A DNA stretch of 64,000 bases from Aliiroseovarius sp. F47248L. Lineage in GTDB: Bacteria; Pseudomonadota; Alphaproteobacteria; Rhodobacterales; Rhodobacteraceae. The notes under the pieces are model-generated. The model did not search any database. It was not told the origin of the DNA and saw nothing but the letters and a program-made list of their open reading frames with translations. A program made the translations under genes and the position numbers. This document shows, in pieces, positions 24,732 to 34,145 of this stretch (position 1 is its first letter; every line of letters starts with the position of its first letter). The DNA lies in NCBI RefSeq assembly GCF_023016085.1, contig NZ_JALKBF010000001.1, positions 558,001 to 622,000 of the forward strand, written 5' to 3'.

Positions 24732-25475
24732 TCACATCAGCCAAGAAACAGAAGCGTCGCCGGCTTGCATGTCCGCGCCCGCGCGGTCAAATCGCAGATA
24801 GGCGATGGCCTGATCGCCGGATTGGGTGAACAGCATTCCAGCCGGTTTGCCTGCCGCGTTGATTTGCGTTCCAACCGGGGCCATACCGTCGATCTGGACG
24901 ACTGCCAGACCTTTCTTCAGGTCTGTCTTGTGCTTCATGCGGGCCGTTACCTCTTGCCCGACATAGCAACCCTTGCGGAAATCCACGCCATTCAGGCGAT
25001 CTAATCCGGCCTCTAACGGATAGGTGTCAGGGGTCAATTCGATCCCGGTTTCCGGAATGCAATAGGCGACCCGAATGGCGTCCCAATCAACGCCGTTCTG
25101 AGCGGTCTGTCCATCATAGGCGCGCCAGCCCATGGCATCATGCCGGGGGTCGGCAAATGCACCCGCCGGCGTCTCACCCAGCCCGCACGCGGGGGCGATG
25201 TCGATCGGCATGATCTGCACATCCGCCCGCAATTTGTACATCGTCAGCCGCTGAGCCAGCGATGCCGCCAGAGGTGTGGCGACGTCCAACAAAATCGCAT
25301 CTTCGTCTGGTACAAGAAAAAAATCCGCCAGATATTTGCCCTGTGGCGTTAGTAACGCCGAATAAACCAACCCATCTGCCAGTTTCTTGACATCGTTGGT
25401 GATGAGACCCTGAAGAAAATCCTGTCGATCACTGCCAGCGATGCGCAGAACCGTGCGTGATGTGTCTGTTGTCAT
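24732..25475 (-). CDS. YgfZ/GcvT-type folate-binding protein
   Basis: A 247-residue protein, GcvT-like fold. The hallmark FRKGCYVGQEVTAR (Cys in the KGC-x-GQE motif) identifies YgfZ proteins, which use tetrahydrofolate to support iron-sulfur enzyme activity. It converges with the pseudouridine synthase gene (10 bp apart). Confidence 0.9.
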   Translation of the reverse strand: MTTDTSRTVLRIAGSDRQDFLQGLITNDVKKLADGLVYSALLTPQGKYLADFFLVPDEDAILLDVATPLAASLAQRLTMYKLRADVQIMPIDIAPACGLGETPAGAFADPRHDAMGWRAYDGQTAQNGVDWDAIRVAYCIPETGIELTPDTYPLEAGLDRLNGVDFRKGCYVGQEVTARMKHKTDLKKGLAVVQIDGMAPVGTQINAAGKPAGMLFTQSGDQAIAYLRFDRAGADMQAGDASVSWLM

Positions 25476-25528
25476 GCTGCTCTCCTGTCACCGCCTCAAT
25501 ATAGGGGTGCAATCGCAAAGCGAAAGGG

Positions 25529-27406
25529 TCAGTCGCGACCGCTTCCCAGCAATCCGTTGAACAACCGACGCACAGACCAGCGAGCAGGCTCGGACAGTTC
25601 GATCTGTGGCAGGCGCCGTTTGCGGCGTTTACTGCGTACGGGTGTCTGCGCCGGCGTGCCGGCGTCCTGAAACTGCAATTTGTAAAGCTGGGCGTAAATA
25701 CCGCCTCGCTCCAACAACTCGTCATGTGTTCCTTGGTCGACCACTTGCCCCTGATCCATGACGACGATCTTGTCGGCCTCGCGCACGGTGGCCAATCGGT
25801 GGGCGATGACGAGCGTTGTGCGATTCTTCGACAGTTCATCCAACGCCTTCTGGACTAGTTTTTCTGATTTGGCATCCAATGCCGACGTAGCCTCGTCCAA
25901 CAATAGAAACGGTGCGTTGCGCAGAACCGCTCGGGCAATGGCCACACGCTGGCGCTGTCCGCCGGACAGGTTTGACCCACGCGGCCCGGCCTGTGTGTCC
26001 AGCCCATGTTCCATCTGCGGTAGGAAATCCGAGACATGCGCGACGTCCAGCGCATGCTTTAGGGTCTTCTCATCGACATCGGTGCGCCCCATCAGGACAT
26101 TGTCGCGCAGGGTTTCGTCGAACAACAGCGCCTCTTGGCTCACAACCGAGAACAGTCCGCGCAGATGGTCCAGCGGCAGGCGTGCAACATCCGTTCCGCC
26201 CACCATCACCTTGCCTGTCTTTGCATCCGACAACCGAGTCAGAAGGTTGAAGACAGTGCTTTTCCCTGCGCCGGATGCGCCGACCAAGGCTGTTGTCCTG
26301 CCAGCTTCCGCAGTAAAGCTCGCGCCCCGCAAAACGGGCGTGTCGCCATATGAAAAGCTGACATCCCTTAGTTCGATCCGAGCTTTGCGCGCCGGAGTTG
26401 GCAGCGCGACGGGTGTTGTAGGCGAAAGGATAGACGGGCGTTCGTCAAAGACATTACGGATACGAGCAAGGCTGGCCAAAGCCGCCTGCCAGGCCCCAGA
26501 CACTTTTCCAAGGTTCCTGAGCGGGTCGAACACCAATGCCATGGCGGTGAAAAAGCTCATAAACTCACCGACCGTCTTGGCACCCGAGTTGATCTGCATC
26601 CCGCCGTAAACCAGCACGCCGAAGAAGCCGACGGCAGCGATGATATCGACCATCGCGACGATCCCGCCCTGGTTGGCCTGACTTTGCAGATGCATGCGCG
26701 CAAAGCTGTCAATTTCACGATCCACGCGTCCTTGCTCATGGCGTTCGGTGCCAGACAGTTTGATCGAGTTGATGCCGTGAAATATCTCGTCCAGCCGGGT
26801 CGAGATCTGGGCGGCCGACGACCGGCTGTCTGTGGTCGTACGGCGCACACGCTTTTGCAGGATGCCCATCGGAATGGTCAGAATCGGCGCGGCGGCGACC
26901 GCCACCACGACCCAGAGCCAGTCGATAGACAACGCAACACCCAAAAGCGCCAAAAGTGATACGACATCGCGGGCGACGGCGGCCAACACCACCTCCCAAA
27001 TGGTCGCGATGGCTTGGGCGTCCCCACGCACGCGTTCGATCAGTGTGCCGGGGGAATTGTCGCGAAAGAAACTGCTGTCCAGTCGCAGCATATGCGCAAC
27101 CATGTCTGATTGCAGCTTGGCGGCCACACGCTGCCCCACATGCACCATCAACACACGATGCCCGAAGGCGGCGATGGCGCGAGTGATGAATATCCCTGCC
27201 ACAATCAAGGCTACCATCACGATCGACGAAGTGCTGCCCGACGAAAACGCAACGTCGAACATCGGCTTGATCATGTAGCTCAAGCCCCCCAGAGCCAGAC
27301 CTTCCAACAGCATCAGGAATACAGCAGCGATAAGCGGCCAGCGATAGGCGCGCATATAGCTGCGCCACATCCAGCGGATCATGTCGGGGCGTTCGGTTTC
27401 GCTCAT
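25529..27406 (-). CDS. MsbA-like ABC exporter (fused permease and ATPase)
   Basis: A 625-residue half-transporter, six transmembrane helices (about 20-50, 62-85, 130-180, 240-300) then an ATPase domain: Walker A GASGAGKST at 376-384, signature LSGGQRQ at 480-486 and Walker B LLLDEATSAL at 501-510. A basic C-terminal tail follows. Similar to MsbA/LPS flippases. The start overlaps the stop of the phosphatase gene downstream (ATGA), meaning it is the first or second gene of a two-gene unit with it. Substrate is not determined. Confidence 0.9.
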   Translation of the reverse strand: MSETERPDMIRWMWRSYMRAYRWPLIAAVFLMLLEGLALGGLSYMIKPMFDVAFSSGSTSSIVMVALIVAGIFITRAIAAFGHRVLMVHVGQRVAAKLQSDMVAHMLRLDSSFFRDNSPGTLIERVRGDAQAIATIWEVVLAAVARDVVSLLALLGVALSIDWLWVVVAVAAAPILTIPMGILQKRVRRTTTDSRSSAAQISTRLDEIFHGINSIKLSGTERHEQGRVDREIDSFARMHLQSQANQGGIVAMVDIIAAVGFFGVLVYGGMQINSGAKTVGEFMSFFTAMALVFDPLRNLGKVSGAWQAALASLARIRNVFDERPSILSPTTPVALPTPARKARIELRDVSFSYGDTPVLRGASFTAEAGRTTALVGASGAGKSTVFNLLTRLSDAKTGKVMVGGTDVARLPLDHLRGLFSVVSQEALLFDETLRDNVLMGRTDVDEKTLKHALDVAHVSDFLPQMEHGLDTQAGPRGSNLSGGQRQRVAIARAVLRNAPFLLLDEATSALDAKSEKLVQKALDELSKNRTTLVIAHRLATVREADKIVVMDQGQVVDQGTHDELLERGGIYAQLYKLQFQDAGTPAQTPVRSKRRKRRLPQIELSEPARWSVRRLFNGLLGSGRD

Positions 27407-28089
27407 CCTTTGCTCCGCTTGGATTGGAATGAGGCGGTCACAGCCTCGGGGTCATAATGGTTCGCCAACCAGTCGCGCACCGGTATCGGATCAGTTTCAC
27501 AATGGGCAGCATAGCTGTCCAAAAGATGATCCAGAATACCCGCCTTTGACCAGCGTTGATGTGCGTATTTCAATGACAGTTGCGCCCGGGCCGCGTCAAT
27601 GTCAGCCCCTTTTTGGTCCAGAAGATACAGCGCAGCCGCGATCCCGGTTCGGTCGGCACCGGATTTGCAATGGATCAACATGGGTTTTTCGACCTCTTTC
27701 ATCAGGTCAAGCAGGTCAAGATAGTCCTTTGGGCTGCCCAGAACGCGGGCAAACAGCTCGTGGTCATATAGGGTCATACCGAAATCTGCACAGGCTTCTT
27801 TTTCGAACAGGTAATAGGAAAACCTGTCAGGCCCCCGCAGATTGATTACGCTCTTGATGCCAATCTTTTGCAGGGCAGGAAAATGAACCGGATCGGGTTG
27901 ATTGGATCGCCAAGCTTCGTCCGACAATTGATAGCGGTTGGGCAGGATGCGCCGCAAAAACGCATGATCCACGATATTGTTGTGACGCCGCGCTGCCCGG
28001 CGCCCTTCTGGCGTCGAGATGTCTGTACCGAACGAGCTTTTCCAGCTGCGCTCCCATTGTTTGATCCGGGCATAGACCTTGGAAAACAT
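27403..28089 (-). CDS. Tyrosine-type protein phosphatase
   Basis: A 228-residue protein from the MFSKVYARIK start. The active site is HCKSGADRTG at 140-149, the C-x5-R signature with Cys141 and Arg147, plus an upstream general-acid-like region. It lies next to the ABC exporter, first in the minus-strand unit, and the stop overlaps the exporter start by 4 bp. A longer reading from 28344 would overlap the divergent aminotransferase and is rejected. Natural substrate unknown; a role in cell-envelope control is possible. Confidence 0.85.
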   Translation of the reverse strand: MFSKVYARIKQWERSWKSSFGTDISTPEGRRAARRHNNIVDHAFLRRILPNRYQLSDEAWRSNQPDPVHFPALQKIGIKSVINLRGPDRFSYYLFEKEACADFGMTLYDHELFARVLGSPKDYLDLLDLMKEVEKPMLIHCKSGADRTGIAAALYLLDQKGADIDAARAQLSLKYAHQRWSKAGILDHLLDSYAAHCETDPIPVRDWLANHYDPEAVTASFQSKRSKG

Positions 28090-28246
28090 GGTGTCTCCAG
28101 TTCGCAGGCCCGGCGAAAGTGCGGGCAATGTCACGGCGGTGTATCCTGTCGGGCTGATCCAGACAAGCACAGCGGGCAGGCGGGTTGTTGACGCGCTTGT
28201 AACGGCGCAGTACCGATTGAAGAATTCGCAATATAACGAGCGCGGT

Positions 28247-29446
28247 ATGACACTTTCTTTCGGACGTCCCTTTCTAGCCATTCCGGGTCCGTCGGTGATG
28301 CCTGATCGTGTGCTGCGCGCGATGCACCGACCCGGCCCGAACATCTATGAAGGTGAACTGGTCGAGATGATGCCAGCATTGATTGACGATCTCAGGGCTA
28401 TCGCGCGCACCCGGCATAATGTGGCAATTTACATTGCTAATGGTCACGGGGCGTGGGAGGCCGCTTTGTCAAACGTGCTTGCCCCTGGCGACAAGGTGCT
28501 GTCGCTGTGCACTGGGCGGTTTGGACACGGCTGGACCGAGATGGCCGAGCCGCTTGGGGTGCAGGTCCAGATCGATGATTTCGGGATGCGCGCACCCGTG
28601 GACCCGGACCGGGTCGAGACTGCGTTGCAGGCCGATACATACCACCGCATCCGTGCTGTCTTGCTGACCCACGTGGATACTTCGACGTCGATTAAAAACG
28701 ATGTGGCCGCAGTCCGCGCTGCTATGGATGCTGCGGGCCATCCTGCGCTGCTTATGGTCGATTGCATCGCATCCATGGGCTGTGACCGGTTTGAAATGGA
28801 CGCCTGGGGCGTCGATGTTGCAATCACAGCCTCGCAAAAAGGGTTGATGGTGCCGCCGGGTATGGCGTTTGTGTTTTTCAGTGGCAGGGCAGCCCAAGTT
28901 CGCAAGGGGATGGCCCGCGTCACCCGCTATTGGGACTGGACCGACCGGGCCAGCCCCGACCTGTTTTACCAGTATTTCGGCGGCACTGCTCCCACGCATC
29001 ACTTATACGGGTTGCGAGAGGCGCTGGATATGATCACCGAGGAAGGTGGAATTGAGGCCGTTTGGACACGCCATTCCCATCTAGCTCGCGCGATCTGGGC
29101 GGCGTTTGATTGCTGGTCGACCTCTGGCCCGTTAGAAATGAACGTCGCGGATCCTGCCCACCGTTCTTGCGCGGTTACTTCCCTTCGGATCGGAGCTCCA
29201 CATGGCACGGCGCTGCGGCGCTGGACTGAGGAAAAGCTTGGCGTGACATTGGGGATTGGACTGGGCATGCAATCAGAAGACGACCCGAATGCCGATGGAT
29301 TTTTCCGTCTGGGTCATATGGGCCATCTGAATGCACCGATGGTCATGGGGGCGCTGTCCTCTATCCAGTCGGGATTGATCGCACTGCACATCCCACATGG
29401 CACGGGCGCGCTTGAGGCTGCTGTGCAGGTGATCTCAGACACTTAA
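28247..29446 (+). CDS. Class V aminotransferase (serine-glyoxylate/alanine-glyoxylate type)
   Basis: A 399-residue PLP enzyme starting MTLSFGRPFLAIPGPSVMPD. The PLP lysine lies in TASQKGLMVPPG, following MVDCIASMGCD. A C-terminal RLGHMGHLN motif is typical of serine-glyoxylate aminotransferases. The enzyme exchanges an amino group between serine or alanine and glyoxylate, so it may support the glyoxylate/serine metabolism linked to the ethylmalonyl-CoA genes elsewhere in the window (inference). It converges with hisC, with a 4-bp overlap of the ends. Confidence 0.85.
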   Translation: MTLSFGRPFLAIPGPSVMPDRVLRAMHRPGPNIYEGELVEMMPALIDDLRAIARTRHNVAIYIANGHGAWEAALSNVLAPGDKVLSLCTGRFGHGWTEMAEPLGVQVQIDDFGMRAPVDPDRVETALQADTYHRIRAVLLTHVDTSTSIKNDVAAVRAAMDAAGHPALLMVDCIASMGCDRFEMDAWGVDVAITASQKGLMVPPGMAFVFFSGRAAQVRKGMARVTRYWDWTDRASPDLFYQYFGGTAPTHHLYGLREALDMITEEGGIEAVWTRHSHLARAIWAAFDCWSTSGPLEMNVADPAHRSCAVTSLRIGAPHGTALRRWTEEKLGVTLGIGLGMQSEDDPNADGFFRLGHMGHLNAPMVMGALSSIQSGLIALHIPHGTGALEAAVQVISDT

Positions 29447-30555
29447 CCGCGCGCCTTCGAAAGCGCGAAGGGCAAAGCCGCCGCGAAATCGTCCAACTCA
29501 TCGGGTCGTCCTGCAGACACGCGAATGCACCGGTTTTGTGGACTGGCAAAAGGCATACGAACGAAGACATCCTGGGCAATCAGTGTCTCCAATACGGCGC
29601 GGGCCACCGCACTATCTCCCCCGCAGTCGACAGAAACGAAGTTGGTGGCCGAAGGCAGGGTGGTCAGACCGTTTTTCTGTGCGATATCGGCAATACGGCT
29701 TCGTGCGTCCGCCACATCAGCAAGTGTACGGTCAAGATAATCCTGATCCTCAAGCGCCACCAAAGCGCCCGCCTGACTGATCCGACACATCCCAAAGTGA
29801 TTGCGAATTTTATGAAAGGCGGTGATCAGATCCCGTGTGCCAATGGCATAACCGACCCGAGCCCCAGCCATTCCATAGGCTTTTGAGAATGTACGCATAC
29901 GGATCACACGCGGATCGTCGGCGACAATATCCGGGGCAGTCCCATTTGGTGCAAATTCGATATACGCTTCGTCAAGGACAAGAAGGCACCCTTCTGGCAC
30001 GGCATCAATCATGCGCTGCACAGTGGCCGCATCGTGCCAGGTGCCCATCGGATTATCGGGGTTGGCGATATAGACCAGTTTGGCTCCGACCTCGCCGGCC
30101 TTGGCGATCAACGCGTCGGGGTCCTCGTGGTCATCCGTGTAAGGCACCGTCACAATCCGCCCACCATAACCGGTAACGTGATAGTTGAACGTGGGATATG
30201 CTCCCTGCGAAGTTACAACGACATCGCGCGGACCGATGACCAGACGCGCAAGATAGCCCAATAATCCGTCAATCCCTTCACCAACCATGATGTTATCGGC
30301 ATCTATCCTATGATGAGCGGCCAGCGCTGTGCGCAAATCAAAGTTCTCGGGGTCGCCATACATCCACACATCCTGCGCAGCTTGCGCCATTGCGTCGATC
30401 GCTTGGGGGGATGGCCCAAAGGTGTTTTCATTTGCCCCAAGTCGGGCTGCAAATTTGCGACCACGCGCACGTTCTTGTGTTTCGGGCCCAACGAAAGGAA
30501 CGGTCGCGGGAAGGCTGTCGGCAAGCGGGGTCAGGCGGGCATATGTCTTCGTCAT
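29443..30555 (-). CDS. hisC: Histidinol-phosphate aminotransferase
   Basis: A 370-residue class I/II aminotransferase with the HisC pattern: a LGANENTFGPS start, an ADNIMVGEGIDGLL segment, NPDNPMGTW, VLDEAYIEF and the PLP lysine in RTFSKAYGMAGARVGY. It converts histidinol phosphate and 2-oxoglutarate in histidine synthesis and may also use aromatic substrates. It stands alone on the minus strand, convergent with the class V aminotransferase gene. Confidence 0.92.
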   Translation of the reverse strand: MTKTYARLTPLADSLPATVPFVGPETQERARGRKFAARLGANENTFGPSPQAIDAMAQAAQDVWMYGDPENFDLRTALAAHHRIDADNIMVGEGIDGLLGYLARLVIGPRDVVVTSQGAYPTFNYHVTGYGGRIVTVPYTDDHEDPDALIAKAGEVGAKLVYIANPDNPMGTWHDAATVQRMIDAVPEGCLLVLDEAYIEFAPNGTAPDIVADDPRVIRMRTFSKAYGMAGARVGYAIGTRDLITAFHKIRNHFGMCRISQAGALVALEDQDYLDRTLADVADARSRIADIAQKNGLTTLPSATNFVSVDCGGDSAVARAVLETLIAQDVFVRMPFASPQNRCIRVSAGRPDELDDFAAALPFALSKARG

Positions 30556-30651
30556 ACGAGTGTTAGAGCAGGGCAGGCCACAGGCGACAAGGTTGAAAAT
30601 CGAGCGGCAACACCCAAATAAGACGAGTTCTTAACGAGTGGAGGGCGCGCT

Positions 30652-30828
30652 ATGCCCAAAATGAACCGCCGACTTTTTCTGGCCAGTGCGGCCGCGGCTG
30701 GGGCGACCCGTGGGTTGCCACAGATCGCCAGCAAGGCCGTTAGTGCTCCGCCGATGCGCCGCGTTCTGACGCTTGTCTATGACAAGTCGCTTGGGATGAT
30801 GCGCGCGGTGGAGCGGCTGGTGCCGTAA
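30652..30828 (+). CDS. 58-residue Tat-signal protein
   Basis: A short gene, ATG at 30652 with GGAGG 8 bases upstream, stop at 30828. The product has a twin-arginine motif (NRRLFLASAAAAG) and a short mature part with APPMRRVLTLVYDKSLGMMR. Similar short Tat-signal proteins are widespread next to valS in this bacterial group as far as I recall. Almost no mature domain remains after cleavage, so the exported part would be about 25-30 residues. Function unknown. Confidence 0.7.
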   Translation: MPKMNRRLFLASAAAAGATRGLPQIASKAVSAPPMRRVLTLVYDKSLGMMRAVERLVP

Positions 30829-30833
30829 GGCAC

Positions 30834-30866
30834 AAACAAAACAGGCCGGATTGCTTGCCCGGCCTG
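30834..30866 (-). terminator. Rho-independent terminator after valS
   Basis: An 8-bp stem CAGGCCGG/CCGGCCTG with a 9-base loop, followed on the minus strand by a T-rich TTTTGTTTG tract. It lies 25 bp after the valS stop. It also lies just beyond the convergent Tat-signal gene, though without a T-run on that strand. Confidence 0.8.
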
Positions 30867-30890
30867 ATGTTCAGTTTGCTGCCATTGGGC

Positions 30891-33800
30891 CTAACCGATT
30901 TCCTGAAGACGGGAGAGCGCGGTCAGCAGCGTCGCTTCTTCTTCTTCTCGGGCGGCCAGATTGGCGCGGGCCTCGGCCACAACCTCTGCCGGAGCGCTTG
31001 CTGCGAATTTCGGGTTGTTCAACCGTCCACGCAATCCGCCCAATTCCTTGCCAAGCTTACCGAGTGACTTTTCAAGGCGCGCAATTTCTTCACCGACGTC
31101 GATAATGTCGGCCAAAGGCAGGGCGAAGATGCCGCCCGCCACCGCGATGGTGATACAACCCTTGGGCAGTTCGCTCATCTCGGTCATGCTGTCGATCCGC
31201 GCCATGCGTTTGATCATCACCTCGTTGCCCGCCCATGCAGTGCGGCCTGCGTCATCCAGCTCTTGCAGGATCAACGGCACTTTCAGCCCTGCGGGCACAT
31301 GCATCTGCGCTCGGGCCGAGCGGATGTTTTCGATCAGCGAGATCACCCAGTTCATCTCGCGCGCGGCGTCGTCATCGGCCAGTTCTTCACCATAGGTCGG
31401 CCAGTCAGCATGGATCAGCATCGTGTCGCGGGCAGCAATCTGCCCCCACAGCTCTTCGGTGATGAAGGGCATGATCGGGTGCAACATGATCAGGCATTGG
31501 TCGATCACCCACGCCATGGTGGCACGGGTCTCGGCCAGCACAGCCTCGTCTTCCGAATTCAACAGAGGCTTCGAGAACTCCACATACCAGTCGCAGACCT
31601 TGCCCCAGACATAGGCATAAAGCCCGTTGGCGGCGTCGTTGAAACGATAGGCCGCCAGCGCTTCGTCAACTTCAACCCGGACCCGCGCAGTTTCCGAGAT
31701 GATCCAGCGGTTCACCGTCTGGGTCGGGCTTTTCGGGTCGAACCCGGCGACCGGTTTGCAGTCGTTCATTTCGGCAAAGCGGGCGGCATTCCACAGCTTG
31801 GTGCCGAAATTGCGATAGCCCGCGATGCGTTCGCGCGACAGCTTCAACACGCCGCCGATGGATGCCATGGAGGTGTTGGTGAACCGCAGCGCATCCGCAC
31901 CGTATTCGTCGATGATTTCCAGCGGGTCGATCACGTTGCCGGTGGTCTTGGACATCTTCTTGCCCTTCTCGTCCCGGACAAGACCGTGCAGATAGACCGT
32001 GTGGAACGGGTTCTTGCCCGTCACCGCCTGGCTCATCATCATCATCCGGGCGACCCAGAAGAACAGGATGTCCTGACCAGTGATCAGCACATCACCGGGG
32101 AAGAAGCGATTGAGTTCGTCGGTGTCCTGCGGCCAGCCCAGCGTCCCGAAGGGCCAGAGGCCCGACGAAAACCATGTGTCGAGCACGTCGGGGTCGCGCC
32201 AGACCGGATAGACCAGCTTGGTCGGGTCCTGCGTGCTCTCATATACGGCAAGGCAAACTGCCAGCGCGTGAATGGCAGTCGCCCGATCTGCCACCTCAAC
32301 CACTCGGGCGTGGCTGAGCGGGGTGGGCAGGGTAACAAGCACCTCGTTAAACTTAGGTGCAACCGCATCGAAATCATGCGCGCAATGGCTGTGTTCGTGC
32401 CCGGGCAACATGTCTTGTTGCAATAGCAGACGCCCCATCTCGACCAGATCAAGTGCACTGTCGCCCTCATCGTCTTTGAAACCTTCTCCAGAGAGATCAA
32501 GCCCATACCAAACTGGCACTTGATGCCCCCACCACAATTGACGCGAGATGCACCAAGGTTCGATATTCTCAAGCCAGTGGAAAAAGACCTTCTCGCCACT
32601 TTCGGGCATGATCTTCACGTCGCCATTGCGCACCGCGTCCAACGCAGGGCCGGCGATCTTCTCGGCGTCCACAAACCACTGGTCGGTCAGCATCGGTTCG
32701 ATCACGACCTTGGAACGATCCCCGAAGGGCTGCATGATCGGTTTGCTCTCGACGTAAGGAACCGTGCCTGTGATTTCCTCACCATCGACCTCAACGGTTT
32801 GGGTGATCATCACAGCCAGACCTTCGGATGTGATCTGGTCTACCACCCGTTTGCGGGCTTCGAACCGGTCCAGCCCGCGCAAATCATCAGGCACAAGGTT
32901 CATCGCGGCGATCTTTGCCTCGTCGAAACCCTCTTCGCCATTGGCGATGCGCTGGGCGGTCGCGGCCTCCTCAGCATAGGGCAGCCCGTCGGCCCGCATG
33001 TGCCCGCGCGTGTCCATCAGCGAATACATCGGGATATTGCCGCGCTTGGCGACCTGATAGTCGTTGAAGTCATGCGCACCGGTGATCTTCACCGCACCTG
33101 AGCCAAAATTCATATCCGGGTAATCGTCGGTGATAATCGGGATCAGGCGGCGATGTTCTTTCGGACCCACGGGGATTTCGCACAGCTTGCCAACGATGGG
33201 TGCATAGCGTTCGTCATCGGGGTGTACGGCAACTGCGCCGTCACCCAGCATGGTTTCAGGCCGGGTCGTGGCGATCGAGATAAAGTCGCGCTCCTCTTCC
33301 AGCGTGATGTTCCCGTCCTCGTCTTTCTCGACATAGGTATAGGTCGCGCCACCTGCCAGCGGGTATTTGAAGTGCCACATATGGCCCGGGGTCTCGATGT
33401 TTTCGACCTCAAGGTCGGAAATCGCGGTCTCGAAATGCGGGTCCCAATTGACCAGACGCTTGCCGCGATAGATCAGGCCCTTGTCATACATATCCACAAA
33501 GACCTTCAGAACGGCATCGTGGAAATCGGCGGAATTCTCGTGACCTGTGCGCGGGTCGCCCGGTGCGCCAGCCATGGTGAACGCGTTGCGCGACCAGTCG
33601 CAGGTCGATCCCAGGCGCTTCAACTGGTTGATGATGGTCGAGCCGGAATTGCCCTTCCATTCCCAGACCTTCTCAAGAAACGCCTCGCGGCCCAATTCAC
33701 GGCGACCGGGCTGTTGGGTTTCGGCCAGCATCTTTTCGACCTGAAGCTGGGTGGCGATGCCCGCGTGGTCCTGACCGGGTTGCCACAGCGTGTCAAAGCC

Positions 33801-34019
33801 ACGCATCCGGTGCCAGCGGATCAGAATGTCCTGCAAGGTGTTGTTGAACGCATGGCCCACATGCAGCGCGCCCGTGACGTTGGGCGGCGGAATCATGATC
33901 GCGAAGCTGTCCGCGCCCGGTTTGGCGTTTGCACCAGCTTTGAAAGCGCCCGCGTCTTCCCAGGTTTGATAGATGCGTGCCTCGGCGGATGCAGCGTCGA
34001 AGGTCTTGTCCATGGCCAT
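30891..34019 (-). CDS. valS: Valine-tRNA ligase
   Basis: A 1042-residue class Ia synthetase. The [16 protein letters not shown] segment holds the HIGH motif, and [12 protein letters not shown] holds the KMSKS motif. A C-terminal coiled-coil arm is present. The start at 34019 (MAMDKTF) or the ATG two codons later fits; the longer reading to 34124 has no support. The sequence [11 protein letters not shown] and an editing-domain insertion are as expected. A large core gene, single-gene unit. Confidence 0.97.
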   Translation of the reverse strand: MAMDKTFDAASAEARIYQTWEDAGAFKAGANAKPGADSFAIMIPPPNVTGALHVGHAFNNTLQDILIRWHRMRGFDTLWQPGQDHAGIATQLQVEKMLAETQQPGRRELGREAFLEKVWEWKGNSGSTIINQLKRLGSTCDWSRNAFTMAGAPGDPRTGHENSADFHDAVLKVFVDMYDKGLIYRGKRLVNWDPHFETAISDLEVENIETPGHMWHFKYPLAGGATYTYVEKDEDGNITLEEERDFISIATTRPETMLGDGAVAVHPDDERYAPIVGKLCEIPVGPKEHRRLIPIITDDYPDMNFGSGAVKITGAHDFNDYQVAKRGNIPMYSLMDTRGHMRADGLPYAEEAATAQRIANGEEGFDEAKIAAMNLVPDDLRGLDRFEARKRVVDQITSEGLAVMITQTVEVDGEEITGTVPYVESKPIMQPFGDRSKVVIEPMLTDQWFVDAEKIAGPALDAVRNGDVKIMPESGEKVFFHWLENIEPWCISRQLWWGHQVPVWYGLDLSGEGFKDDEGDSALDLVEMGRLLLQQDMLPGHEHSHCAHDFDAVAPKFNEVLVTLPTPLSHARVVEVADRATAIHALAVCLAVYESTQDPTKLVYPVWRDPDVLDTWFSSGLWPFGTLGWPQDTDELNRFFPGDVLITGQDILFFWVARMMMMSQAVTGKNPFHTVYLHGLVRDEKGKKMSKTTGNVIDPLEIIDEYGADALRFTNTSMASIGGVLKLSRERIAGYRNFGTKLWNAARFAEMNDCKPVAGFDPKSPTQTVNRWIISETARVRVEVDEALAAYRFNDAANGLYAYVWGKVCDWYVEFSKPLLNSEDEAVLAETRATMAWVIDQCLIMLHPIMPFITEELWGQIAARDTMLIHADWPTYGEELADDDAAREMNWVISLIENIRSARAQMHVPAGLKVPLILQELDDAGRTAWAGNEVMIKRMARIDSMTEMSELPKGCITIAVAGGIFALPLADIIDVGEEIARLEKSLGKLGKELGGLRGRLNNPKFAASAPAEVVAEARANLAAREEEEATLLTALSRLQEIG

Positions 34020-34145
34020 GGTGTTCGTCCCAAGTCGAATGAGTTCAAGACCGTTTACCCAAGACGAACGGAAAGGGGAAGCCCGGTCCCAAATGACAAC
34101 GCCCGAGCGTCGGCCCGGGCGCATCCTTGTTCATTTTGGATGGTT

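Noticed and set aside
28090..28344. Longer reading of the tyrosine phosphatase
   Set aside because: The extension overlaps the divergent aminotransferase start region and has no support; MFSKVY at 28089 is the natural start.
34092..34123. Terminator after the autotransporter
   Set aside because: Only a 6-bp stem with a long loop and no good T-run; left as a weak possibility in the gene entry.
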